Positions 1-5,436 of a DNA stretch of 13,077 bases are shown here, one piece after another. The DNA is taken from contig JAGKWY010000123.1 in NCBI GenBank assembly GCA_021151625.1, positions 1 through 13,077 of the forward strand. The letters are read 5' to 3'. Below the pieces are notes generated by a model, which was not told the DNA's origin, made no database searches, and saw only the letters and a list, made by a program, of their open reading frames with translations. Every line of letters begins with the position of its first letter. Position 1 is the first letter of the stretch. A program made the translations under genes and the position numbers. The stretch comes from Gammaproteobacteria bacterium (GTDB taxonomy: Bacteria > Pseudomonadota > Gammaproteobacteria > Pseudomonadales > Cellvibrionaceae).

Positions 1-126
1 GATCAGCGCACCTATCCAATACCAACGGCTGGTTTTACCGCGCAAGTGCGCGCGGCGCTCTGCCAATACCGCTGCAACACTCAACAACAGTGAGACAGAT
101 ACAGCGTAAATTATCCAGACTAACAT
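1..126 (-). CDS. M56/BlaR1-like membrane peptidase, N-terminal fragment
   Basis: Only the first 42 codons are in the window; the gene runs off the left edge. The visible peptide begins MLVWIIYAVSVSLLLSVAAV and is followed by a basic stretch (AERRAHLRGKTSRW) and a second hydrophobic start. This fits a first transmembrane helix with a positively charged loop. The start is well fixed: an AAGGAGG ribosome site lies inside the last codons of the upstream blaI-like gene, and only 2 bp separate the blaI stop from this ATG, so the two are co-transcribed and probably translationally coupled. A membrane protein directly after a BlaI repressor is, in known systems, almost always the M56 sensor-protease (BlaR1/MecR1-like) that inactivates the repressor when a cell-wall signal arrives. 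The zinc-protease motif (HExxH) would lie outside the window, so this call rests on context and the first helix. Confidence 0.7.
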   Translation of the reverse strand, partial: MLVWIIYAVSVSLLLSVAAVLAERRAHLRGKTSRWYWIGALI

Positions 127-128
127 GG

Positions 129-503
129 TTATTCCTCCTTATCTTTTGGGGCATTTTCCAGCAGTGCACGCATACGCGCTATTTGGTCTTTGGTGAGATC
201 TCTATCCGATACAAGTTGTGCAAATAACAACTCGGTTGAACCTTTAAATAGTTTGCTGGTTAAGTGGCTGAGCGCACTTTTTTGCGCCGCCTGTTGCTGT
301 ACCAGGGCAGAGTAGCGGTGCACCTTGCCTTCCTCATCGTGAGTGACATACCCCTTGCTTTCCAAGGTGCGTAAGATGGTTAAAACCGTGGTGTACGCAA
401 GTTCATCGTGCAGCAAGCTGCGCACTTCACTGACAACAGATGGCCCGTTATCCCAGAGTATTTGCATTACGTCGGCTTCGCGATCAGTTAGGGAGATACT
501 CAT
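129..503 (-). CDS. blaI: BlaI/MecI/CopY-family transcriptional repressor
   Basis: 124 aa, the normal length for the family. The N-terminal winged helix spans about residues 5-75: LTDREADVMQILWDNGP begins it, AYTTVLTILRTLESKGYV is the recognition-helix region, and EGKVHRYSAL is the wing. The C-terminal third (about 76-115, LSHLTSKLFKGSTELLFAQLV) is the dimerisation helix region. Such repressors bind palindromes as dimers and are cleaved by the partner M56 protease; the start of that partner lies 2 bp downstream. Two dyads flank or overlap the gene's own promoter, so autoregulation is likely. What the pair regulates besides itself (a beta-lactamase, a copper or cell-wall function) cannot be told, as no target gene lies nearby. 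The ATG at 501-503 gives the usual SISLTDRE-type start. Confidence 0.9.
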   Translation of the reverse strand: MSISLTDREADVMQILWDNGPSVVSEVRSLLHDELAYTTVLTILRTLESKGYVTHDEEGKVHRYSALVQQQAAQKSALSHLTSKLFKGSTELLFAQLVSDRDLTKDQIARMRALLENAPKDKEE

Positions 504-514
504 AAAACCACCTG

Positions 515-580
515 TCTACTATAGTTGTAGTAGATGCTATCAGAAGTATTTTCCTTGTCAACTATACTTATAGTAGGTTG
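515..580 (-). promoter_or_regulatory. blaI promoter with two dyad operators
   Basis: Reading on the minus strand, TTGACA (556-561) and TAGCAT (534-539) are separated by 16 bp, a good sigma70 promoter. Operator A is 515-534 with perfect 7-bp arms (tctacta/tagtaga), just downstream of the -10 box. Operator B is 561-574 with perfect 6-bp arms (actata/tatagt), touching the -35 box. Both share the CTA-CTA / TAG-TAG character of BlaI/MecI sites. The placement would block polymerase when the repressor is bound. Operator function is inferred from position and symmetry. Confidence 0.72.
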
Positions 581-695
581 TCGTTTTTAGTGGGATAGTC
601 GCTATGCAGGTGATCCGCTGCAAACCATCGCAACGGTCTGTTCTGGAGCTCTGGTTACATGTTTCAATCAGTGTCAGCTATAACATATTCGGATA

Positions 696-717
696 TTGCG
701 AACGTTGGGGTTCGCAA
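696..717. repeat. Perfect 8-bp hairpin
   Basis: Arms ttgcgaac (696-703) and gttcgcaa (710-717) enclose a 6-nt loop. It lies downstream of the minus-strand unknown gene ending at 766, so it could help end that transcript. There is no clear T-run after it on the minus strand, so it is not called a terminator. The remaining non-coding stretch 581-765 shows nothing else I can interpret. Confidence 0.4.
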
Positions 718-765
718 GCTCAGCCTGCGCGCCCCGCCACAACCTATGAGATCTAACCAGCAAAT

Positions 766-1083
766 CTACATTGATGCTTGTTTCGTGAGATGCCCATCAA
801 TTCTTTCAAGCACATACACAAGGCTATTGATCGCTCGCTGCGGTAATTTTATCCGCTCGTTAATCTGATCAAACAACAACTCCAACACACACGCCTGACA
901 CCACAACTGATAAATCGCATCATCATCCGTTTGGCTCGGCAACGGCTTCGCAATAGCAGTCAGGAATTTACCCTCGGGCGAATGAATTTCCAGTCGGGAT
1001 TGTTGAAACGCTTTGTATTGAAATGGATCGAGTTTAATAACGCAGGAGATTGAGGAAACGAGGGGAGAAGTAACATTATCCAT
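766..1083 (-). CDS. Unknown protein, 105 codons, behind a structured leader
   Basis: Not recognised with certainty. The frame stays open upstream to 1248 without a good start there; the first possible start in that extension is TTG. The ATG at 1081-1083 (MDNVTSPLV...) gives a compact 105-aa protein with no membrane segment or signal peptide. Its C-terminal half is helical-looking (YQLWCQACVLELLFDQINERI, then a helix with VYVLERIDGHL). The upstream in-frame extension reads CWFWAGSTNPVQSAPTTSYF and then FVVAVSNQNREIFIM. From memory this resembles the leader-type N-termini of Ash/Icd-like ORFs in P4-type phage islands, where an NPVQS motif overlaps a structured RNA. That resemblance is unverified. 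The ribosome site before the ATG is weak (GAG, 9 nt away). A sigma70-like promoter at 1323-1351 would drive it. If the TTG start were used, the protein would be 160 aa. Confidence 0.5.
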   Translation of the reverse strand: MDNVTSPLVSSISCVIKLDPFQYKAFQQSRLEIHSPEGKFLTAIAKPLPSQTDDDAIYQLWCQACVLELLFDQINERIKLPQRAINSLVYVLERIDGHLTKQASM

Positions 1084-1322
1084 AATAAAAATCTCGCGGT
1101 TTTGGTTAGAAACCGCCACCACGAAGTACGAAGTCGTGGGGGCGGACTGGACAGGGTTCGTACTACCGGCCCAAAACCAACACCGGCCCGCCCGAAGGCA
1201 GCCCCGCCCAGCCGCCATAACAACAGGCAAAGCTGTAGCAGGACGCAAAGATACGCTTTGCGCCGGTTTTGAGTTTGTGCGGGAGTACGAGGCCCGGCTA
1301 CGGGATTTACCGCAGCGCGGGC
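1084..1322 (-). promoter_or_regulatory. Structured 5' leader with four hairpins
   Basis: Between the minus-strand promoter and the ATG at 1083 lie four inverted repeats. They are 1292-1322 (gcccggctacgg against ccgcagcgcgggc, at the transcript 5' end), 1244-1262 (7-bp perfect cgcaaag/ctttgcg, 5-nt loop), 1114-1144 (11-bp arms with one mismatch, 9-nt loop) and 1097-1115 (6-bp perfect cggttt/aaaccg, 7-nt loop). The last two overlap by 2 nt, so they are stacked or mutually exclusive. Such a long folded leader over an open frame suggests RNA-level control or a small RNA. The function is inferred. Confidence 0.45.
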
Positions 1323-1351
1323 AGGTTAGGGGATGAGGGTGGGGTTGTCAA
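1323..1351 (-). promoter_or_regulatory. Sigma70-like promoter for the structured leader
   Basis: On the minus strand TTGACA (1346-1351) is a perfect -35 box, followed by 17 bp and TAACCT (1323-1328) as a -10 box. The predicted start is near 1316, inside the first leader hairpin. This is the best promoter-like match in the left third of the window apart from blaI's. Confidence 0.6.
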
Positions 1352-1466
1352 CGCGGGTGCGTAATGAGGCGTAATTCATGCTGGCAGTGAATGTGGCTAT
1401 GGTCTTTAATTGGTTTTTATTGCCAAAGGCGAGCTGTTTTTGCGTAGAGACAAGGCCGGCATCACT

Positions 1467-1763
1467 ATGTTTTATAAAATATCGCTAAAGCTTTGGATTG
1501 CATTCTGCTTTGCAAATATGGCTGCGTATTCGTACGCAGGTAATGATCTCACCGATGAGGACGTAGCCGCTATTCTTATTCAGGAGTCTATCCGTAATTA
1601 TTCTGGTAATTGTCCGTGTCCTTACAATGTGATGAAGAAGGGAAGGCGTTGTGGCGGACACAGTGCCTATAGTAAGCCAAAAGGTAAATCACCGTTGTGC
1701 TACCGAGAAAATGTTACAGTGGAGATGATTAGGGAGTGGCGGGCCGAAAACAGTGATAATTGA
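1467..1763 (+). CDS. Small secreted protein with CPCPY cysteine motif
   Basis: 98 aa from the ATG at 1467. The frame is open from 1410, but starting at 1467 puts a normal signal peptide at the N-terminus: basic YK..K, then LKLWIAFCFANMAA, with likely cleavage after SYA (residue 24). The mature part has four cysteines (49, 51, 62, 78) in the pattern NCPCPYNV, RRCGGHSAYS and SPLCY. It ends with a charged helix (VTVEMIREWRAEN). From memory, small exported proteins with CPCPYN / CG-SAYS / PxCY motifs recur as hypothetical proteins on plasmids, integrated elements and chromosomes; no function is known to me. The paired cysteines suggest disulphides or metal binding in the periplasm. It stands alone: the promoter before it is not clear, and a short dyad follows at 1787-1803. 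Confidence 0.75.
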   Translation: MFYKISLKLWIAFCFANMAAYSYAGNDLTDEDVAAILIQESIRNYSGNCPCPYNVMKKGRRCGGHSAYSKPKGKSPLCYRENVTVEMIREWRAENSDN

Positions 1764-1786
1764 TTTTGAGTTTTTGATTGGAGGGG

Positions 1787-1803
1787 CCGCTTGGCCTAAG
1801 CGG
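1787..1803 (+). repeat. Short dyad after the secreted-protein gene
   Basis: Arms ccgctt (1787-1792) and aagcgg (1798-1803) with a 5-nt loop, 24 bp after the stop codon. There is no T-run, so it is at best a weak terminator. The loop plus arm reads GCCTAAG, close to an attC left box, but no partner box lies within a normal attC length. Confidence 0.35.
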
Positions 1804-1826
1804 ACGTTGACCAAATGAAGAGCGGT

Positions 1827-1943
1827 AATTAATTGTCGTGGTTTGTACCGTATAACTCCACAATTAATTCGGAATTACAGTTAAGTCGTTGATTTAATAC
1901 TATCTAAAACCATTGCAAGCTCAGCCATTTTTTGGAGTTATAC
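1827..1943. repeat. Nested inverted repeats ahead of the cassette array
   Basis: Two perfect inverted pairs interlock. The first is aattaattgt (1827-1836) with acaattaatt (1860-1869). The second is gtataactcca (1850-1860) with tggagttatac (1933-1943). The two share position 1860, so they would form alternative or sequential stems. The outer 11-bp pair has attC-like end boxes (GTATAAC ... GTTATAC) 94 bp apart. It pairs without the unpaired spacer typical of attC, so it is not called an attC. The 260-bp gap 1764-2024 otherwise holds only the promoter-like element and the core site listed next. Confidence 0.5.
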
Positions 1944-1961
1944 AGCAGTACTCCTAAATAG

Positions 1962-1990
1962 TTGGAATAACCTTCTGCGGGTTATATAGT
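1962..1990 (+). promoter_or_regulatory. Possible cassette-array promoter (Pc-like)
   Basis: TTGGAA (1962-1967), a 17-bp spacer, and TATAGT (1985-1990), reading toward the array and ending 20 bp before the attI-like core at 2010. In integrons a promoter at this place drives the first cassettes. No other promoter is obvious before the first cassette gene. This is inferred from box match and position. Confidence 0.45.
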
Positions 1991-2000
1991 TGGTGCAATT

Positions 2001-2016
2001 TAATAAACTGTTAGGC
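2001..2016 (+). other. attI-like core recombination site
   Basis: GTTAGGC (2010-2016) matches the GTTRRRY core cut by integron integrases between G and TT. It is preceded by taataaact, similar to the A-rich run (AAACAAA) before the core of the class 1 attI as I recall it. The first cassette gene starts 8 bp later. No pairing left box lies within attC distance, which favours an attI-type or remnant site over an attC. Confidence 0.45.
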
Positions 2017-2024
2017 ATTATTGA

Positions 2025-2348
2025 ATGAGCCCTTGGAAGAAAAATATAATACTCTATTTTAGAAGCTACCTTCTCACACTTGGCGCTTCCTTTGTTGCTT
2101 TTTCCGTGTGGTTTGCCTTTGTGAATTATCAGCGCCATGAGTTGTTAAAGACTTTGCCAATTATTTTCTTTATAGTTTTCCTATGTGTTGGCTGCATTCT
2201 CGCTTCACTCGGTGTGTACGGCCCAGAAAAGAAAATTGAGGTGTGGGCCAATTCCACATCCAAGCACTGGGCTTCAGTTTTTATTTCTATACTTGCTTAT
2301 CCGGTTTATGTTGTGTGGAAAAAAATACAGAAAAAACGAAAGGCCTAA
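2025..2348 (+). CDS. Cassette 1: small membrane protein, unknown
   Basis: 107 aa. Three hydrophobic segments are visible: about residues 10-32 (after the basic SPWKKN start; LYFRSYLLTLGASFVAFSVW), 43-65 (LPIIFFIVFLCVGCILASLG) and 83-98 (ASVFISILAYPVYVVW). A very basic tail follows (KKIQKKRKA), which by the positive-inside rule places the C-terminus in the cytoplasm. The stop codon TAA (2346-2348) lies inside the left box GCCTAAC of attC1, a common economy in cassettes. The start is 8 bp after the attI-like core, and the Pc-like promoter lies just upstream, so this is the best placed gene of the array for expression. The ribosome site is poor. I recognise no family. Confidence 0.72.
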   Translation: MSPWKKNIILYFRSYLLTLGASFVAFSVWFAFVNYQRHELLKTLPIIFFIVFLCVGCILASLGVYGPEKKIEVWANSTSKHWASVFISILAYPVYVVWKKIQKKRKA

Positions 2349-2477
2349 CAAAGTGGTCAAACATCGTTACGCTTCGCTCCACTGGACAGAATTTAAGTAG
2401 CGGCTTTGTGGTTTTGCTACGCAAAAGAATTACACAAAGCCACAACTTAAATTCTGCCGTTTACCACGACGTTATAT
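2343..2477 (+). other. attC1 recombination site (135 bp)
   Basis: Left box GCCTAAC (2343-2349) and right box GTTATAT (2471-2477). Inner boxes gtggtcaaac and gtttaccac pair with one extrahelical base. The core is a long stem, cagaatttaagt against acttaaattctg, topped by ggctttgtg/cacaaagcc. This is the standard folded-strand attC layout. Confidence 0.85.
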
Positions 2478-2498
2478 GTATTCCGGAAATAGAAAATA

Positions 2499-2831
2499 AT
2501 GAATATCTCAGAAGATCATTCTTGGTACAACCTAAAGTACTCTATAGCAGAGTTCATGATTCCAAAGCTCGAGGAATATAGATGTCAATTCATTTCATCA
2601 GGAGTAAGTATTCCGAATTGGGTATCCGAGGAATTTAAAGAACCGTATTCTGATGAAGACATAGAAACACTTAATAGGCTATGGGTCGCTGATTTAGAAA
2701 AAATGATTTTTTCCTTTAAAATGGTTTTAAATTACAACGCCAGCAATAATGAATCTATTCCTTATAATGAACGGAAAATTCAAGAGGGCGTAGAACTTTT
2801 TGCAAAGTATTATCAGCACTTATGGGATTAA
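2499..2831 (+). CDS. Cassette 2: unknown soluble protein
   Basis: 110 aa, no signal peptide or membrane segment, acidic overall. Visible elements are an N-terminal helix (YSIAEFMIPKLEEYR), a PNWV..EF segment, then DEDIETLNRLWVADLEKMIFSFKMVL followed by a C-terminal helix (EGVELFAKYYQHLWD). The pattern W...LEKMIFSF near the middle recalls, from memory, small phage and plasmid proteins of unknown function; no firm family. The ATG at 2499 lies 22 bp after the attC1 right box; its ribosome site is weak (AGAAAATA). After the stop, about 60 bp precede attC2. A 14-codon ATG frame at 2836 (MKKIKHTL...) lies there and is not called. Confidence 0.65.
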   Translation: MNISEDHSWYNLKYSIAEFMIPKLEEYRCQFISSGVSIPNWVSEEFKEPYSDEDIETLNRLWVADLEKMIFSFKMVLNYNASNNESIPYNERKIQEGVELFAKYYQHLWD

Positions 2832-2892
2832 TACAATGAAGAAAATTAAACATACTTTATCTACTGTAATGGCGAATGGCTAAAAGAAATTT

Positions 2893-3023
2893 TTATAACA
2901 AGGCGTTGCAGCTCGCACGCTTCGCGTGCTGGACAGTTTGTAAGTTGCGCTTATGTGGTTTTGCTTCGCAAAAGTATTCCACAACGCGCAACTTACAAAC
3001 TGCCGCTGAACTTAACGTTATGC
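2893..3023 (+). other. attC2 recombination site (131 bp)
   Basis: Left box TTATAAC (2893-2899, off consensus) and right box GTTATGC (3017-3023). Inner boxes gttgcagc and gctgaac pair with one extra base. The long stem cagtttgtaagttg / caacttacaaactg is shared almost exactly with attC3 and attC4. The ATG at 3020-3022 inside the right box is in frame with the next gene. Confidence 0.85.
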
Positions 3024-3037
3024 AAAAGGAGTCACAA

Positions 3038-3721
3038 GTGGATATTAGTTTTTTTCTGAAGGAAAGAACTCGATTTATTAAATATTATTATGACAATGGA
3101 ATCGCACCATTTAAGACAATAATGGAATTAATTGAAAACGAGAAAGATCCCTATGTGCCTCCATATTCTGAAGATTCAGAGCCGGCGTTCTTAGCTGAAT
3201 GGATTGACGCGCAAACTGCTATTGAAGTGGTTGGGCATGCCGCAATTTCAATGCTTTCGTCATCTATACAATTGTTTTTGAAAGAATGGCTTAAGCAAAT
3301 TGAGCGTTTTAGCAATGTTAAGATTACTGTGAACTTCAAAAAGAATGGTGGTTTACGTCAATGCACTGAAATTTTCAGTTGTCTTGAAATGAACCCGTCT
3401 CCTTGTCCTGCAAACATAGACTTGATAGAGCAAATTTTTCTTGCACGAAACAGAATTCAGCACCCTGAGCAAATTACATATTTAACTGTTAGTCATGCAA
3501 AAACAGACTTATCCAAGTATCCTAATCCGTTTTTCGCGAGAGAATCTGAAGTTGAGCTTTTGTCAAAAACTAATAAACTTAACAATTGGTTAGTGCCACC
3601 AACGGTTGCAGCAACTAGAGAAATGGTTGAGGAATCCATTTTGCACGCAGAGCTTTTTTGTTCCTGGTTGGATAGTGAATATTGGAAATGCAGAAAGACT
3701 AAAATGCATAACAAAGCGTAG
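3038..3721 (+). CDS. Cassette 3: HEPN-like protein (RNRIQH motif)
   Basis: 227 aa from GTG at 3038, chosen because AAGGAG (3026-3031) sits 6 nt upstream. The frame is open back through attC2, where an ATG at 3020 (MQKESQ) is a possible alternative. The protein is mostly helical. A stretch around residues 48-90 (EWIDAQTAIEVVGHAAISML) is followed by a lysine-rich middle, then DLIEQIFLARNRIQHPE at about residues 130-150. The R-N-x3-H pattern after a hydrophobic helix is the signature of HEPN domains, many of which are metal-independent RNases in toxin or abortive-infection systems. From memory, proteins with LEQIFLARN...H form a recurring hypothetical family. The gene reads into attC3: its last residues (HNKA) are coded by the attC left box. 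No antitoxin partner such as a MNT nucleotidyltransferase is adjacent. HEPN assignment is by motif only. Confidence 0.7.
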   Translation: MDISFFLKERTRFIKYYYDNGIAPFKTIMELIENEKDPYVPPYSEDSEPAFLAEWIDAQTAIEVVGHAAISMLSSSIQLFLKEWLKQIERFSNVKITVNFKKNGGLRQCTEIFSCLEMNPSPCPANIDLIEQIFLARNRIQHPEQITYLTVSHAKTDLSKYPNPFFARESEVELLSKTNKLNNWLVPPTVAATREMVEESILHAELFCSWLDSEYWKCRKTKMHNKA

Positions 3722-3837
3722 CAGCCCGCACACTACGTGTGCTGGACGGTTTGTAAGTCGTGGCTTTGTGGTTTTGCTGCGCAAAAGTAATCCACAAAGC
3801 CACAACTTACAAACTGCCGCTGTACGCGGCGTTATGT
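3706..3837 (+). other. attC3 recombination site (132 bp)
   Basis: Left box GCATAAC (3706-3712) and right box GTTATGT (3831-3837). Inner boxes gcgtagcagc and gctgtacgc pair with one extrahelical G. The central stem is nearly identical to attC2 and attC4. The end of the cassette 3 gene overlaps the left box, and the right box contains an ATG (3834-3836) in frame with the next gene. Confidence 0.88.
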
Positions 3838-3863
3838 GTCCATTACGTAAAGAAAGTGCCAAT

Positions 3864-4169
3864 ATGGAATATGAGATTAGAACATTCATCGGAATAGCAT
3901 CCGCAGTTGAAGGTAATGCACAAAACTATCCAGCTGGTGAAAAACATGCTTTCAATTTATTTTTAAAGCATCCAAAAAATTCTGAAGCGGACTTCAACAC
4001 TGCAGAAGAAATCATTTTGGAAAGTAAATGGACTGAAATTGAACTAAGGAAAACGGCGGTTCTTTCCAAGGAACTTACTGAAAAGTCTGAAAATCCATTT
4101 CCTGCAATGTACCAGGCTGCATGTCAAAATGGTTCGGCTCTATTAATTTATTCAACTCCTGAGGTTTAA
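3864..4169 (+). CDS. Cassette 4: unknown protein, 101 aa
   Basis: 101 aa from ATG 3864 (MEYEIRTFIGIASAVEG...), preceded by AAAGAAAG. An in-frame ATG inside the attC3 right box (3834) would add ten residues (MCPLRKESAN) and cannot be excluded. No signal peptide or membrane helix. There is a short hydrophobic N-terminal strand, a central acidic region (EADFNTAEEIILESKW) and a C-terminal part ending GSALLIYSTPEV. It resembles, from memory, other single-domain hypothetical proteins carried on cassettes, with the pattern W.EIE..K; no function can be assigned. It is followed after a few bases by attC4, the usual tight packing. Confidence 0.65.
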   Translation: MEYEIRTFIGIASAVEGNAQNYPAGEKHAFNLFLKHPKNSEADFNTAEEIILESKWTEIELRKTAVLSKELTEKSENPFPAMYQAACQNGSALLIYSTPEV

Positions 4170-4174
4170 AAAGC

Positions 4175-4306
4175 ACATAACAAAGTGCTGCAACTCGCGC
4201 ACTACGTGCGCTGGACAGTTTGTAAGTCGCGGCTTTGTGGTTTTGCTGCGCAAAAGTAATCCACAAAACCACGACTTACAAACTGCCGTTGAGCACGGCG
4301 TTAGGC
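4175..4306 (+). other. attC4 recombination site (132 bp)
   Basis: Left box ACATAAC (4175-4181) and right box GTTAGGC (4300-4306). Inner boxes gtgctgcaac and gttgagcac pair with one extrahelical base. The long stem cagtttgtaagtcg / cgacttacaaactg matches attC2 and attC3. Confidence 0.88.
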
Positions 4307-4328
4307 TTATATTTGAAAGGAGCAATTA

Positions 4329-4634
4329 ATGGACACAAGCACAAATGAACTCCGTATTGGTGGGGCTCTACTTGTCATTCTCCTAGGGCTAGGTGTTATC
4401 GCTTTTTTGGTTAACTCGCTTGAGGTTGGTGAAGGCAAATGGCAGCCATCTGATGTGATTGCTCTTGTTGGAGCCCTGACAACCTTTTTAGGTACTGTTA
4501 TTGGTGCATTTCTTGGTGTGCAAGTTGGTGCTGCAGGGCGAGAAAATGCAGAGCGTCTTGCTAGTCGAGCACTGTCCGCCCTCCCGCCTGAAGCGGCTGC
4601 CAATATAGTAGAGAGCGCAAAAAAATCTGATTAA
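4329..4634 (+). CDS. Cassette 5: small two-helix membrane protein
   Basis: 101 aa with a clear ribosome site (AAAGGAG, 7 nt before the ATG). Helix 1 is about residues 11-29 (GGALLVILLGLGVIAFLVNS) and helix 2 about 43-66 (VIALVGALTTFLGTVIGAFL). Between them is a short hydrophilic loop (VGEGKWQPSD). The C-terminal third is soluble and alanine-rich (RENAERLASRALSALPPEAA), probably one amphipathic helix. Helix 2 followed by GVQVGAAG and a charged helix is a common arrangement among small bacterial membrane proteins of unknown role. It could be a membrane-active effector or a structural protein; nothing decides. It is one of the few array genes with its own good ribosome site. Confidence 0.75.
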   Translation: MDTSTNELRIGGALLVILLGLGVIAFLVNSLEVGEGKWQPSDVIALVGALTTFLGTVIGAFLGVQVGAAGRENAERLASRALSALPPEAAANIVESAKKSD

Positions 4635-4635
4635 A

Positions 4636-4746
4636 GCCTAACAAAGCAATCAAACGGATAGTTAAGTTGCATTTTTGCCATTCCGCTTCGCTTAATTTTA
4701 TGGCAAAAGTACAACTTAAAAATCACCGTTTATCGCGGCGTTATGC
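4636..4746 (+). other. attC5 recombination site (111 bp, divergent type)
   Basis: Left box GCCTAAC (4636-4642) and right box GTTATGC (4740-4746). The stem is ttaagttgcattttgcca-like against tggcaaaagtacaacttaa, so it has the attC fold. The stem sequence and loop are unlike attC2-4, and the site is about 20 bp shorter. This suggests the cassette was formed or acquired elsewhere. Confidence 0.82.
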
Positions 4747-4779
4747 TCCCGCGTGGTTTCGCAAATCTCTAGAGGAAAT

Positions 4780-5436
4780 ATGAATCAAAAAATTTCACAA
4801 AGATTTTCTGAGCTTACTGAGCAGCTCACGGAAATAGAGGCTACAAAAAGGAACGTTCAAGGGGCATATGGCCCAGGTCAATCAATAGATTATGAGTTGT
4901 TTACTGGTTGGAAAGTTAAAGTAAAGAACTTACTAGTAACTGTTTGTGGCGAAAACTCACAACACTTTAAAGCTTTCGAAAAAGGAGAGCAACGTGGCTC
5001 TATGGAGCAAACGTACGCGGTCAAGCAAAGACTAGGCGCTATTTTTTTAGCAGCTAAAGAAGATTTTGAGGGCGGGTACCTTTCATCATTAAAAAATCTT
5101 GTTCAGGCAGAGGTTTTTGAAAGTGAGCTGGAACAGGCGCAAGAACTATTGAAAAGTGGGTACAAATTAGCTTCTGCTGTTATTGCAGGTGTTGTTTTAG
5201 AAACTGCTTTAAGGGACTTATCTACAGCAAATCAAATGACTCACGGTAAATTGGACACAATGAATGCGCAGTTAGCCAAAGCAGGTATATACAATAAGTT
5301 ACAGCAAAAACGTATTACAGCAATAGCAGATATACGTAACAGCGCTGCTCATGGAAAACCTGAGGAATTTACTGAAGCTGACGTTGAAAGCATGATACGT
5401 GATATTGAAAGTTTTCTGCTTAGCTATTTAGCATAA
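4780..5436 (+). CDS. Cassette 6: HEPN-like protein (RNSAAHG motif)
   Basis: 218 aa from ATG 4780, chosen for its AGAGGA ribosome site; the GTG at 4753 in frame has none. The N-terminal part (1-85) is charged and helical (RFSELTEQLTEIEATKRN). The C-terminal half is a typical HEPN-like bundle: ELLKSGYKLASAVIAGVVLE (about 125-145), ALRDLSTANQM, then KRITAIADIRNSAAHG at about 175-195 with the R-N-x3-H motif, and EADVESMIRDIESFLLSYL as the last helix. This pattern (AAVLAG..LE ... IRN.AAHG ... V..MI..V..FL) is widespread among bacterial proteins of HEPN or DUF4145-like character. The biochemical role is unknown for most; related HEPN domains cleave RNA. The stop codon lies in the left box GCATAAC of a broken attC. 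It is the second HEPN-type gene in this array. Confidence 0.78.
   Translation: MNQKISQRFSELTEQLTEIEATKRNVQGAYGPGQSIDYELFTGWKVKVKNLLVTVCGENSQHFKAFEKGEQRGSMEQTYAVKQRLGAIFLAAKEDFEGGYLSSLKNLVQAEVFESELEQAQELLKSGYKLASAVIAGVVLETALRDLSTANQMTHGKLDTMNAQLAKAGIYNKLQQKRITAIADIRNSAAHGKPEEFTEADVESMIRDIESFLLSYLA

Noticed and set aside
1136..1336. Plus-strand open frame of 66 codons opposite the structured leader
   Set aside because: It is a GC-rich shadow of the minus-strand leader with no ribosome site or recognisable protein pattern.
1794..2016. Possible attC from GCCTAAG (1794-1800) to GTTAGGC (2010-2016)
   Set aside because: The span of 223 bp is longer than normal attC sites, the left box is off by its last base, and no inner boxes pair.
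2836..2880. 14-codon ATG frame (MKKIKHTL...) between cassette 2 gene and attC2
   Set aside because: Too short to support, no clear ribosome site, and the region is ordinary cassette spacer.
2876..3037. Reading the cassette 3 gene from ATG 2876 through attC2
   Set aside because: The first 54 codons would be attC sequence; a strong ribosome site precedes GTG 3038 instead.
3606..3863. Open frame running from cassette 3 through attC3 into cassette 4
   Set aside because: It is only the absence of stops across attC3; the cassette 4 gene has its own start at 3864 or 3834.
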